From the NCBI GenBank assembly GCA_030539165.1, contig JAUNSO010000016.1, forward strand, positions 1-57,394: 57,394 nucleotides of DNA. Direction: 5' to 3'. This DNA comes from a bacterium. GTDB taxonomy: Bacteria; Bacillota; Clostridia; Lachnospirales; Lachnospiraceae. Within the stretch, counting starts at the first letter, position 1, and each line of letters begins with the position of its first letter. The position numbers were made by a program, and so were the translations under genes. Positions 45,262 to 54,567 of the stretch are shown one piece after another. The notes beneath the pieces were generated by a model. That model did not search any database, was not told the DNA's origin, and saw only the letters and a list, made by a program, of their open reading frames with translations.

Positions 45262-46812
45262 CTACTTTCTATTGTGAGCCATGATGCAACTCATGATCTT
45301 TTCTTGTGAAACTTCTTCTTTTGATAACTCGCCTGCGATTTCACCTTCATTGATGACATAGATTCTGTCACAGATTCCGATCAATTCCGGCATTTCCGAA
45401 GAAATAACGATGACTGCTTTTCCTGACTTGGCCAGTTCATTGATTGCACAATAAATCTCATACTTTGCTCCTACGTCAATACCACGTGTAGGCTCATCTA
45501 AAATCAGTACATCCGGTTGCGTCAGCATCCACTTGGCAAGTACCACCTTCTGCTGGTTACCGCCTGATAAAGAACCGACTGTCTGATTGATAGAGGTTGC
45601 TTTGACATTGATTCTCTTTTTGTATTCTTCTGACTTGACTATTTCCTCATTGCTGTTGACAACACCATTTTTTGAGAAGTAGGACCGTAGTGCTGCCATG
45701 GTCATGTTGTGCTTGATATCATCGATCAGAACCAGACCATATGTCTTTCTGTCCTCTGATGTATAAGAGATCTTATGATCAATGGCATCCTTTACATTCT
45801 TGATATGTATTGGTTCTCCGTGCATCTTGATCTCACCGGATATCTTCTGTCCATACTCTCTTCCGAATATACTCATGGCAAGCTCTGTACGTCCTGCTCC
45901 CATCAGTCCTGCCAGTCCGACTACCTCGCCTGCACGGACATTGATGGATATATCCTTGAGCATCTGTCTCTCAGCATCATCCGGATGAAATACATTCCAG
46001 TGATTTACTTCCATGATGACATCACCGATCGGACAGTCCTCTCTCTTTCTATCAGGATACCGGTTCGTGAGCTCCCGGCCAACCATACCTTTGATGATAC
46101 GATCCTCTGAAAAGTCATCTACTCCCTTGACCAGAGTCTCTATCGTCTTGCCGTCTCGAATAACGGTAATGGCATCTGATACATAACTTAGCTCGTTTAA
46201 TTTATGTGATATAATGATACAAGTGATTCCATGCTTTTTCAGATCCAGCATGATATCAAGTAGCTTCTTACTTTCTTCATCATTCAGTGCTGCTGTAGGC
46301 TCATCCAGGATCAGCAGTTCTACCTTTTTTGCCATAGCCTTGGCAATCTCGATCAGCTGCTGTTTTCCTACACCAAGTGAGTTGATCGGTGCATTGATAT
46401 CTTCGTTCTCAAGACCTACTCTGGCCAGCACTTCCTTTGCTTTGCTTCTGGTTTCTGTCCAGTTAATGACACCCTTCATCTGTGTCTGCTCATTTCCTAT
46501 GAATACATTTTCCGCAATCGATAGAAACGGGCTGAGTGCCAATTCCTGATGAATGATAACGATACCTTTTTCTTCGCTATCCTTAATCTTATGGAACTTA
46601 CTGATTTCTCCGTTGTAAACAATATCCCCACTGTATTCCCCATACGGATATACACCGGAAAGAACATTCATCAGCGTAGATTTCCCTGCTCCGTTCTCCC
46701 CACAGAGCGCATGGATTTCACCACGTTTTACCTTGAATGTTACATCATCCAACGCCTTTACGCCCGAAAACTCTTTGGTAATGTGGTTCATTTCCAGAAT
46801 AATATCAGACAT
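45262..46812 (-). CDS. mmsA: Monosaccharide ABC transporter ATP-binding protein
   Basis: A 516-aa protein with two fused ABC domains, as in XylG/GguA/MmsA: Walker [10 protein letters not shown] near residue 39, signature [15 protein letters not shown], Walker [12 protein letters not shown]; the second domain has signature [15 protein letters not shown] and [15 protein letters not shown]. Its first Walker position in domain two (GLMGAGRTE) is the usual degenerate one. It powers the importer with MmsB. AAGGAGATG precedes the ATG. Confidence 0.95.
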   Translation of the reverse strand: MSDIILEMNHITKEFSGVKALDDVTFKVKRGEIHALCGENGAGKSTLMNVLSGVYPYGEYSGDIVYNGEISKFHKIKDSEEKGIVIIHQELALSPFLSIAENVFIGNEQTQMKGVINWTETRSKAKEVLARVGLENEDINAPINSLGVGKQQLIEIAKAMAKKVELLILDEPTAALNDEESKKLLDIMLDLKKHGITCIIISHKLNELSYVSDAITVIRDGKTIETLVKGVDDFSEDRIIKGMVGRELTNRYPDRKREDCPIGDVIMEVNHWNVFHPDDAERQMLKDISINVRAGEVVGLAGLMGAGRTELAMSIFGREYGQKISGEIKMHGEPIHIKNVKDAIDHKISYTSEDRKTYGLVLIDDIKHNMTMAALRSYFSKNGVVNSNEEIVKSEEYKKRINVKATSINQTVGSLSGGNQQKVVLAKWMLTQPDVLILDEPTRGIDVGAKYEIYCAINELAKSGKAVIVISSEMPELIGICDRIYVINEGEIAGELSKEEVSQEKIMSCIMAHNRK

Positions 46813-46880
46813 CTACTCTCATCTCCTTCTCTAATATCGTGTCAGTGTTTTGCTTTTTAATCTTATCTTTGAGTTAGAAA

Positions 46881-46906
46881 GAGCGGCGGCTGACGCCGCC
46901 GCCCTC
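46881..46906 (-). terminator. GC-rich hairpin between binding-protein and ATPase genes
   Basis: GAGCGGCGGC/GCCGCCGCCCTC with a 4-base loop (TGAC), an 8-bp GC core extended by wobble pairs. No clear T-run follows, so stabilisation of the binding-protein mRNA or partial termination is more likely than full termination. Confidence 0.7.
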
Positions 46907-46932
46907 TAAATCCTTTTGTTGTATCTGATGGA

Positions 46933-48063
46933 TTATAATCCGATATCTGCTGCTGAGTGGATACCACCATCTACGATAACTTCCTTCAGGTTGTCTGCAT
47001 CAACAGGAACCGGTGTGCAAAGGTATGAAGGAACTGTGATTACGTTGTTGTTGTACTGCTCTGTATCATTGATTTCCGGCTCTGTTCCTTCCAGAACTGC
47101 CTGAACCATTGTTACACATTTAGATGCCAGTAAGCTTGTGTCCTTGCAGATAGACATTGTCTGATGTCCTGAAAGGATGTTCTTGCATGCCATTGTCTCT
47201 GCATCCTGACCTGTGATCAGCGGCCAATCCTCGCCTACTACATAGCCTGCACCTTCAAGTGCTGAACGAACGCCGTATGCTAATCCGTCATAAGCTGTGA
47301 TAGCGATGTCAAGCTTCTTGTCAGCATAGTTAGCTGTTAAGATATTCTCACATCTCTGCTGAGCTGTTTCCTGTGACCAACGAAGTGTGTTGTTGCTTTC
47401 GAAATCAATCTGTCCTGACTCGCAAACAAGTACGCCGTTGTCAAAGTAAGGCTGAAGAACTTCCATAACACCATTGTAAAGGAATACTGCGTTGTTATCA
47501 TCAGGTGAACCCATGAATAACTCTACTGTGTATGATTTGCCATCTGCTTCTGCAGTTGCAAGCTTCATGTTCTCTTCTACATACTTCGCAATTGCTGTAC
47601 CAACACCCTTGTTATCAAATGTTGCGTAGTAAGAAACTGCATCTGTATCCATTAACAGACGATCGTAAGCGATGATCGGGATGCCTGCTTCTTTAGCCTG
47701 TGCCTCTACATTAACAAGTGCTGAAGAGTCAACTGCTGCGATTACAAGACAGCTTACGTTCTTTGCGATCAGGTTCTCGATCTGTGATACCTGAGCCTGT
47801 ACATCATCTTCTGCATACTGAAGATCTACTGCATATCCAAGAGCCTCTAACTGCTCTTTCATATCTGCGCCATCATTGATCCATCTCTCTGATGACTGTG
47901 TCGGCATTGCTACACCAACTGTCTTGCCGTTAGCCTCTGCTGCGGGAGCTGCTGCTTCTGCATCTGCTGCAGGAGCCGCTGTTTCTGTCTTTGCGCCACA
48001 GCCTGCGAGTAATGCAGATACCATAGCTACACTAAGTAATACACTGAGTAACTTCTTTTTCAT
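46933..48063 (-). CDS. chvE: ChvE-type multiple monosaccharide-binding lipoprotein
   Basis: A 376-aa lipoprotein (lipobox LLAGC, Cys22) with Ala-rich linker and the ChvE fold: VGVAMPTQSSERWINDGADM, VDLQYAEDD, CLVIAAVDSSALVNV, LITGQDAETMACKNILSG. It captures monosaccharides such as arabinose, galactose or xylose for MmsAB. AAAGGAGGATATTC precedes the ATG. It is a near twin of the kinase-linked protein at 13159-14331, which lacks a transporter. Confidence 0.93.
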   Translation of the reverse strand: MKKKLLSVLLSVAMVSALLAGCGAKTETAAPAADAEAAAPAAEANGKTVGVAMPTQSSERWINDGADMKEQLEALGYAVDLQYAEDDVQAQVSQIENLIAKNVSCLVIAAVDSSALVNVEAQAKEAGIPIIAYDRLLMDTDAVSYYATFDNKGVGTAIAKYVEENMKLATAEADGKSYTVELFMGSPDDNNAVFLYNGVMEVLQPYFDNGVLVCESGQIDFESNNTLRWSQETAQQRCENILTANYADKKLDIAITAYDGLAYGVRSALEGAGYVVGEDWPLITGQDAETMACKNILSGHQTMSICKDTSLLASKCVTMVQAVLEGTEPEINDTEQYNNNVITVPSYLCTPVPVDADNLKEVIVDGGIHSAADIGL

Positions 48064-48273
48064 TTCTGAATATCCTCCTTTAAACTTTGTGGAACGTTTC
48101 TGTTCCTATGTTATTGGGATGTCTTTTTCATAACATCCCTCACTACGTTAATCATCATAACAATTTTATTTTACAAAATACATACAATTTTCTTCGCTCT
48201 ACCATGAAAAAACTTCATTTTTGTATATAAAATTATAAGATTGAAACATGAAATTATACAAACTATACAAAAA
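48064..48273 (-). promoter_or_regulatory. Long AT-rich leader of the mms operon
   Basis: About 200 bases between the terminator of the kinase operon and chvE. On either strand GGGATGT (48116-48122) pairs with ACATCCC (48133-48139), while GTTAT (48110-48114) can pair with ATAAC (48130-48134); the two pairings share bases and exclude each other. GGAAC/GTTCC forms a third small hairpin near 48091-48106. No convincing promoter hexamers were picked out. Confidence 0.4.
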
Positions 48274-48297
48274 GGCTCTGTGTCTATGCACAGAGTC
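48269..48297 (-). terminator. Terminator of the kinase/binding-protein operon
   Basis: Stem CTCTGTG/CACAGAG (48276-48282 and 48289-48295) with flanking G-C, loop TCTATG. On the minus strand it is followed by CCTTTTTG. Confidence 0.75.
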
Positions 48298-48328
48298 TCT
48301 TGATTGTGTGTCTGCTATTCTCTTCAAA

Positions 48329-49360
48329 TCAATACGTTCTTGTATCCAGATATTCCTTCACATTCTTCTGCGTAAATACATTCTCTTCAATCACATATGC
48401 CTTTTCAATCTCTTCTCCATGTTCGATTTTTGAAATGACCTCTGCAATCTTATCTCCCTGCTCCGGATTACACTCTATGTCTACATTGATCAGTCCCTGA
48501 TCGACCATTTCCAGTGCTTCGTGTGCCGCATCAAATGAAATCATCGTGATTTCTCCATTGACACCGACTGTCCGGCTGGCCTCCTGTATTGCTTCAATTG
48601 CACCAAATGTCATATCATCATTCTGGGATACAACGACATCAATATTATCGTATTTCTTCAGAAGCAGCTGCATGACCTCTTTTCCCTTGGCTGTTGTAAA
48701 ATCACCATTGACCTGCTCCAGGATGTTCCAGTTCTCATGCCGGTCTGCAATTGTATTGAAGCCAATGGTTCTGCCGATCTGGGAGGTCGCTCCGGGAGTT
48801 CCCTGCAGCACAACGATATTGACATCTTCCTCATCCGTCCGCTGATGTGCCTGCATATACTCCTCCAGCCATCTGCCGGCCTTCTCGCCTTCCTCCTGCA
48901 TATCTGTTCCTACCCATGTGGTATAGAGAGATTCATCCTCTATATTAACCATACGATCTGCCAGTATGACCGGTATCCCTGCTTCTTTTGCTTCTAACAG
49001 TACCGTTTCCCAGCCATCCTCTGTAACAGGTGAAAAAACAATATAATCTACACGCTGGGATATAAAGCTGCGAATTGCCTTGATCTGATTCTCTTGTTTT
49101 TGCCTTGCATTATTAAACACAAGAAAAAACCCATTTTCTTTCGTCAGTGCTCTCTGTATTGATGCAGTATTTGCCGTTCTCCACAGAGACTCACTGCCCA
49201 GCTGTGAGAATCCAACCACGACCAGATCACTGTCTATCTCAGCAGAGGGATCTTCTTCGACCACAGAGCTGAACATACTGCATCCTGTCAGACAGAATAA
49301 GAGAAGTCCGATTAATAATACATTTATAATAGAAACCCTGTTGGTTCTGTCACTCTTCAT
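48329..49360 (-). CDS. YtfQ-like galactofuranose/sugar-binding lipoprotein linked to a kinase
   Basis: A 343-aa lipoprotein (lipobox FCLTGC, Cys27) with a type I binding fold of the YtfQ kind: VVGFSQLGSESLWRTANTASI, DYIVFSPVTEDGWETVL, ILADRM, VVSQNDDMTFGAIEAI, ITMISFDAAHEAL. YtfQ binds galactofuranose; related proteins bind other sugars, including arabinofuranose. The start at 49360 follows GAGGAAGACGAG and overlaps the kinase gene by 11 bases. With no permease beside it, it is probably the ligand-receiving partner of that kinase. Confidence 0.8.
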   Translation of the reverse strand: MKSDRTNRVSIINVLLIGLLLFCLTGCSMFSSVVEEDPSAEIDSDLVVVGFSQLGSESLWRTANTASIQRALTKENGFFLVFNNARQKQENQIKAIRSFISQRVDYIVFSPVTEDGWETVLLEAKEAGIPVILADRMVNIEDESLYTTWVGTDMQEEGEKAGRWLEEYMQAHQRTDEEDVNIVVLQGTPGATSQIGRTIGFNTIADRHENWNILEQVNGDFTTAKGKEVMQLLLKKYDNIDVVVSQNDDMTFGAIEAIQEASRTVGVNGEITMISFDAAHEALEMVDQGLINVDIECNPEQGDKIAEVISKIEHGEEIEKAYVIEENVFTQKNVKEYLDTRTY

Positions 49361-50840
49361 GTTTCTCGTCTTCCTCTCCCATCGTCTCAAACAGCTCTGC
49401 CGGAATCACGATCCTGACACGGGTTCCCTCTCCCTTGGCAGACTCTATTGTCATACCATACTCTGCTCCGAAGTTCATCCGGATTCTTTCATTCACATTT
49501 GCCAGGCCAAAGCCGGATTCTGTTTCCTTGCAGGGTCTCTGGATCTCTATACGCAGCTGCTCCAGTTCCTCCTGCTCCATGCCGACACCATTGTCCTCTA
49601 CCATCAGATAGATCTTCTGATTTTTCAAAGAACCGGTGATCGTGATCTTTCCTTTTGCACGTTTATACTTGATGCCATGGTATAGTGCATTTTCAACCAG
49701 AGGCTGCAGCGTCATTTTCAAGATTTTATACGGGTAGATCTCTTGAGAGATATCAACATCATATTCGAGAATATCCCGGTATCTTGCCTGTTGGATCTGC
49801 AGATAGCTGAGAATATGCAGCTCTTCCTCCTGGATGGTGATATATTCCTTACCTTTACTCAGTACCAGACGGAAAAACTCTGACAATGAAACTACCATCT
49901 TAACAGCATTCTCTGAATCCTTGCCCTCGATCAGCCATACGATGGTATCCAGTGTATTATACAGAAAATGCGGATTAATCTGTTCCTGCAGCAGTCTCAA
50001 CTCTGCATACCGCATCTTTCTCTCATCTTCCTTGATCTTATTGACCATGACCTCCAGCTTCTCGGTCATTTCATTAACGCTCTCACCCAGTACAGCGATC
50101 TCATCCGATGTATCGATCTTGGTCCGTACAGAAAAATCTCCCTCTGAAATCTGTCCCGTGACCTTGCACAGCTTGCCGATCGGTCTGGTAATGCTGTTCA
50201 GCAGTAGTATTGTAACAACTACTACCATCGCCACAATCATCGAAACGATGATCACGATCAGGAATATAAATGAAGAAACCTGCTTATTGAGCTGCATGGT
50301 CAGATTCTCGATACTCTTTGTCTGGTAATAGATATAGTACTGGATATCATCCTGTACCAGCTCGGTCAGAATGTATATATTATTATCGAGCATCTCCATA
50401 TTCTCATCATATGCCCTGCCGGTCTCCAGATTGACTCTGATATCATCTATACGATCGCGTAATGTATCAATATTTCGCAGTAAACTTTGAAGCCAGACAC
50501 GACTCTCACGATCCGTCGTGATGCGCTCCAGCTTCTTAAATTCATTCTGTAATTCAGATATTAATACGTAGGGATCCTTGATCGAACTGTCTTCACTGAT
50601 ATTATCAAACGTAGCACTTCCTGCTACGATTTTATAGATGCTTTCATCCATTTCTTCTTTGAAATCCAGATTGTAGTTGTTGGCAACGGTCATATTGCCA
50701 ACAATCTCATCATATGCGCTGCTGTAATTGAGCAGCGCAAAGATCAGATAGACGGAAATCATGAGAAGCGGAACGATTGCCGATACAACGAGCAATATCA
50801 GTTTGTTTTTCAAAGGAAACTTTATATTATCTTGTCTCAT
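49350..50840 (-). CDS. YesM-type sensor histidine kinase without adjacent regulator
   Basis: A 496-aa kinase: membrane helix 13-37, helical extracytoplasmic sensor (about 40-188), membrane helix 190-214, HAMP, phospho-acceptor QINPHFLYN with His291, and HATPase motifs (LVENALYHGI, DNGVGM, GFGLANVN). The sensor part is a four-helix-type domain rather than the Cache domain of the first kinase. Its usual AraC-type regulator is missing from both flanks. The downstream gene encodes a sugar-binding lipoprotein, so an arabinose- or galactofuranose-like ligand is plausible. Confidence 0.9.
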   Translation of the reverse strand: MRQDNIKFPLKNKLILLVVSAIVPLLMISVYLIFALLNYSSAYDEIVGNMTVANNYNLDFKEEMDESIYKIVAGSATFDNISEDSSIKDPYVLISELQNEFKKLERITTDRESRVWLQSLLRNIDTLRDRIDDIRVNLETGRAYDENMEMLDNNIYILTELVQDDIQYYIYYQTKSIENLTMQLNKQVSSFIFLIVIIVSMIVAMVVVVTILLLNSITRPIGKLCKVTGQISEGDFSVRTKIDTSDEIAVLGESVNEMTEKLEVMVNKIKEDERKMRYAELRLLQEQINPHFLYNTLDTIVWLIEGKDSENAVKMVVSLSEFFRLVLSKGKEYITIQEEELHILSYLQIQQARYRDILEYDVDISQEIYPYKILKMTLQPLVENALYHGIKYKRAKGKITITGSLKNQKIYLMVEDNGVGMEQEELEQLRIEIQRPCKETESGFGLANVNERIRMNFGAEYGMTIESAKGEGTRVRIVIPAELFETMGEEDEKHEE

Positions 50841-50863
50841 TGAGATTTCCCGTACCTTATTTA

Positions 50864-51904
50864 CTATACAAATTTGTATATCGTTGTTGTCTGATATGGC
50901 TGTTCTGCATCAAATATAGCCTGCGGAAACTCTGGCTGATTAACATGATTTGGATAATACTGTGTTTCAAGACAGAAACCGCTTCTTTCAGAATATACCG
51001 TACCGCCTTTACCAACTGTCTCAGCAATACAGTTTCCTGCATAGAACTGAACACCGGGCAGATCTGTATAGACCTCCATGGTCCTGCCTGCTGCCTGATC
51101 AATCGCTGTTGCTATCTTTCTGATCTTTCCGTCATAATTGTCTAATACCCAGTTGTGATCATATCCTTTTACCATCGTAAGCTGATCCCATGTATCATTG
51201 ATCCTGCCGCCGACTCTCATGGATGTCGTGAAATCCATATCTGTTCCCTTTACAGGAGCGATCTCTCCTGTCGGGATTGCTCCGGATATGATCGGTGTAT
51301 AGTTGCTTGCATTGATCTGCAGCATCGTATCATATATCTTTCCGTTGTTGTGTCCTGCCAGATTAAAGTAACTGTGATTTGTCAGGTTGATGACTGTCTT
51401 TTTGTCACTGATTCCATCATAGTGAATCTCCAGTGCATTATCCTCTGTCAGAGTATATGTAACAGAGATCTTCAGTGTTCCCGGAAATCCAGTCTCTCCA
51501 TCTGCACTGACATATGAAAATCTGACAGCCTGATCCAGTTCCTCTGCGTTCCAGACTCTCTTGTGAAAACCAAGCTCCATATCAGAATGCAGATTGTTTT
51601 TTCCATCATTTACGGCAAGCTGATAGATCACATCATCTATCGTAAATTTAGCTCCTGCAATTCTGTTTGCATTACGTCCGACGGTTGCTCCGAAAAAGCT
51701 GCCGTTTACTTCATAGTCAGCAAGCTTGTCATAGCCTAATACCACATCATCCAGTTTGCCGGATTTATTTGGTGCATACAGAGCTGTCAATATCGCTCCG
51801 AAATTTGTTACCTTGGCTTTCATGCCCTTACTGTTTTCAATTGTATACAGATATACCTCTGTTCCGCCCTTCGTTGTTCCAAATACTTCTTTTGTTACTC
51901 CCAT
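50864..51904 (-). CDS. galM: Aldose 1-epimerase
   Basis: A 346-aa mutarotase: GRNANRIAGAKFTIDD, LHSDMELGFHKRVW, the catalytic His in LTNHSYFNLAGH and the Glu near the C-terminus in RSGFCLETQYYPNHVNQPEFP. It interconverts alpha and beta anomers of galactose and other aldoses in the cytoplasm, feeding galactokinase. The start at 51904 follows AAAAGGAGAGAG. It stands just ahead of the kinase gene with a 23-base gap, so they may be co-transcribed. Confidence 0.93.
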   Translation of the reverse strand: MGVTKEVFGTTKGGTEVYLYTIENSKGMKAKVTNFGAILTALYAPNKSGKLDDVVLGYDKLADYEVNGSFFGATVGRNANRIAGAKFTIDDVIYQLAVNDGKNNLHSDMELGFHKRVWNAEELDQAVRFSYVSADGETGFPGTLKISVTYTLTEDNALEIHYDGISDKKTVINLTNHSYFNLAGHNNGKIYDTMLQINASNYTPIISGAIPTGEIAPVKGTDMDFTTSMRVGGRINDTWDQLTMVKGYDHNWVLDNYDGKIRKIATAIDQAAGRTMEVYTDLPGVQFYAGNCIAETVGKGGTVYSERSGFCLETQYYPNHVNQPEFPQAIFDAEQPYQTTTIYKFV

Positions 51905-51939
51905 AATCTCTCTCCTTTTATTCTGTATCATTTTCTTTT

Positions 51940-52536
51940 TTATAATTCTGTACGACCTTCCAAGGCCCGTAACAGTGTCACCTCATCAATGTATTCCAGA
52001 TCGCCTCCGACAGGAACACCGCTGGCGATCCTCGTCACCTTGATTCCCGTAGGCTTGATCAGTTTACTGATGTACATTGCGGTCGTCTCGCCCTCCAGAC
52101 TGGAATTTGTGGCTATGATTACTTCATCTACATCCTCCTGCAGACGCTGCATCAGTTCCTTGAGACGGATATCATTTGGTCCGATTCCAAGCATCGGCGA
52201 GATCGCTCCATGCAGTACATGATAGACACCTTCATATCTGCCTGTCTTTTCATAAGCTGCCAGATCTCTCGGTGTCTCCACTACCATAATGGTTTTTTTA
52301 TCTCTTTTCTCATTCGAGCAGATCGGACACATTTCATGGTCTGTCAGCGTATAACATTTGGAACAATATCTGATATTCTTCCGTGTATCTACCATCGTCG
52401 TCGCCAGACGTTCTACATTCTCCTCCGGCATACTGATCAGATAAAATGCCAGACGCTGCGCCGATTTTGATCCGATACCCGGCAAACGGGATAACTCCTC
52501 TATTAGCCTGTTAATATAACCGCTGTACAGTTCCAT
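51940..52536 (-). CDS. recR: Recombination mediator RecR
   Basis: A 198-aa protein of standard RecR length: N-terminal HhH segment (RLPGIGSKSAQRLAFYL), C4 zinc finger (YCSKCYTLTDHEMCPIC), Toprim domain (VVETPRDLAAYEKTGRYEG, IIATNSSLEGETTAMYI) and a C-terminal EYIDEVTLLRALEGR. It works with RecO/RecF to load RecA at gaps. CAGGAGG precedes the ATG. It is the last gene of dnaX-ybaB-recR, the usual order. Confidence 0.97.
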   Translation of the reverse strand: MELYSGYINRLIEELSRLPGIGSKSAQRLAFYLISMPEENVERLATTMVDTRKNIRYCSKCYTLTDHEMCPICSNEKRDKKTIMVVETPRDLAAYEKTGRYEGVYHVLHGAISPMLGIGPNDIRLKELMQRLQEDVDEVIIATNSSLEGETTAMYISKLIKPTGIKVTRIASGVPVGGDLEYIDEVTLLRALEGRTEL

Positions 52537-52587
52537 TTCAATATAAATCCTCCTGCTGTGTGATCCTCAAACCTCACATTGTCTGTA

Positions 52588-52944
52588 TCAGAACGGAAAT
52601 CCGCCGCCCATACCGCCGAGTCCGCCTGTCAGCTTGGACATGGCTGCCTGAGATTCTTCCTCCATCTGACGAAAAGCCTCATTGGTTGCTGCCATGATCA
52701 GATCCTCCAGCATCTCTATATCATCAGGATCTACCACTTCTTCTGATAATTTTACTTTTGTGACTTCCTTTTTACCGGATACAGTAACCTCAACGGCTCC
52801 GCCGCCTGCTGCCGCAGTAAACTCCTTTTCCTCCAGCTCCTTCTGATTTTCTTCCATCTGGCGCTGCATCTTCTGAGCCTGTTTCATGAGATTGTTCATG
52901 TTGCCCGGCATGCCTCCTCCGGGAAATCCTCCTCTTTTTGCCAT
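52588..52944 (-). CDS. ybaB: YbaB/EbfC nucleoid-associated protein
   Basis: A 118-aa YbaB/EbfC protein with Gly/Met-rich N-terminus ([21 protein letters not shown]), central [19 protein letters not shown] and C-terminal [20 protein letters not shown]. It binds DNA as a tweezer-like dimer and is nearly always encoded between dnaX and recR. AAAGGAGG precedes the ATG. Confidence 0.96.
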   Translation of the reverse strand: MAKRGGFPGGGMPGNMNNLMKQAQKMQRQMEENQKELEEKEFTAAAGGGAVEVTVSGKKEVTKVKLSEEVVDPDDIEMLEDLIMAATNEAFRQMEEESQAAMSKLTGGLGGMGGGFPF

Positions 52945-52959
52945 GCTCCAAGTCCTCCT

Positions 52960-54531
52960 TTAATCTTCTATTTCTATCTCCATATTGATTACTTTACTCA
53001 GATCTGCATAGGACTGTTCAAAGTTCTGATGACTTTCCAGTCCGCAGATTTCAATATCTACCTTTTTACCGACACGCTCTGAGATGATCTCCATGATTTT
53101 TTCACGATGTTCTTCTCGATTCAGCAGCTTGCTGACATTCACATCACCAACTACGATCAGAAGAATGCCCTCATCCTTCATACTGAGCTTTGCCGTCTTG
53201 AGATATGACTTATATAATCCCGGCATCTCACCTACAATACCTGTCCACATCCCGACTGCCTTCCTGATATCATCAGGTATTGCTTTGGGCAGCTCAGGCT
53301 TCTGTATCTGTGCAGTCACAGACCCGGCTGCTGCCTGCACTGTATTCGTTTGAGCGGATACCATAGCCGCCGGAATCCCTTGATCCATTCTCTCTTCCAG
53401 ATCCCTGATACGCTCCAGCAGAGAATCCTGATCTGTTTCCATACTTGGCTTACATAGTCTGATCAGTGCCATTTCTGTCAGGATACGCTTCTGTGAAGCA
53501 TACTTGATCTGCCCAGAGAGATCTGAAAAAATACGAATATAGCGCATCAGAGCTTCCTGCTCTATCATATCGGCCTCTTCCTTCAGTCTGCCAAGGTGTT
53601 CACTGGAGACATCCAGTACATCTTCAACGTTATCCGAAGTTTTGACTAACAACAGGTTTCTCAGATACCATGTAAAGTCAATCACGAACTGCGTCAATTC
53701 TCGTCCCTGTATCGTGATCTCCTCCAGCAGATGAATGGATGCCGTAATGTCCTTTTGCATGATAATGCGCAGCAGCCGGCTGTATACCTCTGTATCCACT
53801 GCACCCAGTACCTCCAGTGCCTTATCATAGGTTAGCTCCTCACCAAAATGAAATGCAATACACTGATCCAGCAGACTGATGGCATCTCTCATAGAACCAT
53901 CACCCATTTTGGCAATAAAACGAAGCGCCTTCTCCTCTACCTGCACATTTTCATCCGCTAACAACGGGCGCATCCTGTCAGCTATCGTATCTATGGAAAT
54001 CCTTCTAAAGTCATATCTTTGACACCTGGATAAGATCGTGATCGGGATCTTGTGTACCTCTGTGGTCGCCAGAATAAAAATTACATATGATGGCGGCTCC
54101 TCTAATGTTTTCAATAACGCATTAAAAGCGCCTATCGAGAGCATATGAACCTCATCGATGATATAGACCTTGTACTTACCCTCTGCCGGTGAGTAGGCTA
54201 CCTCATCTCTGATCTCACGAATGTTATCAACTCCGTTATTAGAAGCGGCATCGATCTCTATGACATTCATAGAAGCACCAGTTGCAATTGCTTTACAACT
54301 GGCGCATTCTCCGCACGGACTTCCATCAACCGGATGTTCACAGTTCACTGCCTTGGCAAATATCTTGGCAATCGATGTTTTACCGGTTCCCCGCGTACCG
54401 CAGAATAAATATGCATGTCCGATCCTGTCTGATTTAATCTGGTTTTTCAGTGTTGTAACGATATGGTCCTGACCCTTGACATCCTCAAAGTTGTCCGGCC
54501 GCCATTTCCTGTATAATGCAGTATAAGACAT
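52960..54531 (-). CDS. dnaX: DNA polymerase III subunits gamma/tau
   Basis: A 523-aa DnaX: Walker A CGTRGTGKTS (about 44-53), zinc module CEHPVDGSPCGECASC, Walker B VYIIDEVHML, sensor FILATTEVHKIPITILSRCQRYDFRR, then domain III and a short C-terminal tail. It is the clamp-loader ATPase of the replisome. No SRP RNA gene, often found upstream of dnaX in Firmicutes, fits in the 36-base gap to pfkA. Confidence 0.97.
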   Translation of the reverse strand: MSYTALYRKWRPDNFEDVKGQDHIVTTLKNQIKSDRIGHAYLFCGTRGTGKTSIAKIFAKAVNCEHPVDGSPCGECASCKAIATGASMNVIEIDAASNNGVDNIREIRDEVAYSPAEGKYKVYIIDEVHMLSIGAFNALLKTLEEPPSYVIFILATTEVHKIPITILSRCQRYDFRRISIDTIADRMRPLLADENVQVEEKALRFIAKMGDGSMRDAISLLDQCIAFHFGEELTYDKALEVLGAVDTEVYSRLLRIIMQKDITASIHLLEEITIQGRELTQFVIDFTWYLRNLLLVKTSDNVEDVLDVSSEHLGRLKEEADMIEQEALMRYIRIFSDLSGQIKYASQKRILTEMALIRLCKPSMETDQDSLLERIRDLEERMDQGIPAAMVSAQTNTVQAAAGSVTAQIQKPELPKAIPDDIRKAVGMWTGIVGEMPGLYKSYLKTAKLSMKDEGILLIVVGDVNVSKLLNREEHREKIMEIISERVGKKVDIEICGLESHQNFEQSYADLSKVINMEIEIED

Positions 54532-54567
54532 AATCCTGCCTTCCGTTCCTGATAATACTAAGATATA

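Noticed and set aside
54532..54567. SRP RNA (ffs) gene upstream of dnaX
   Set aside because: The 36-base gap is too short for it.
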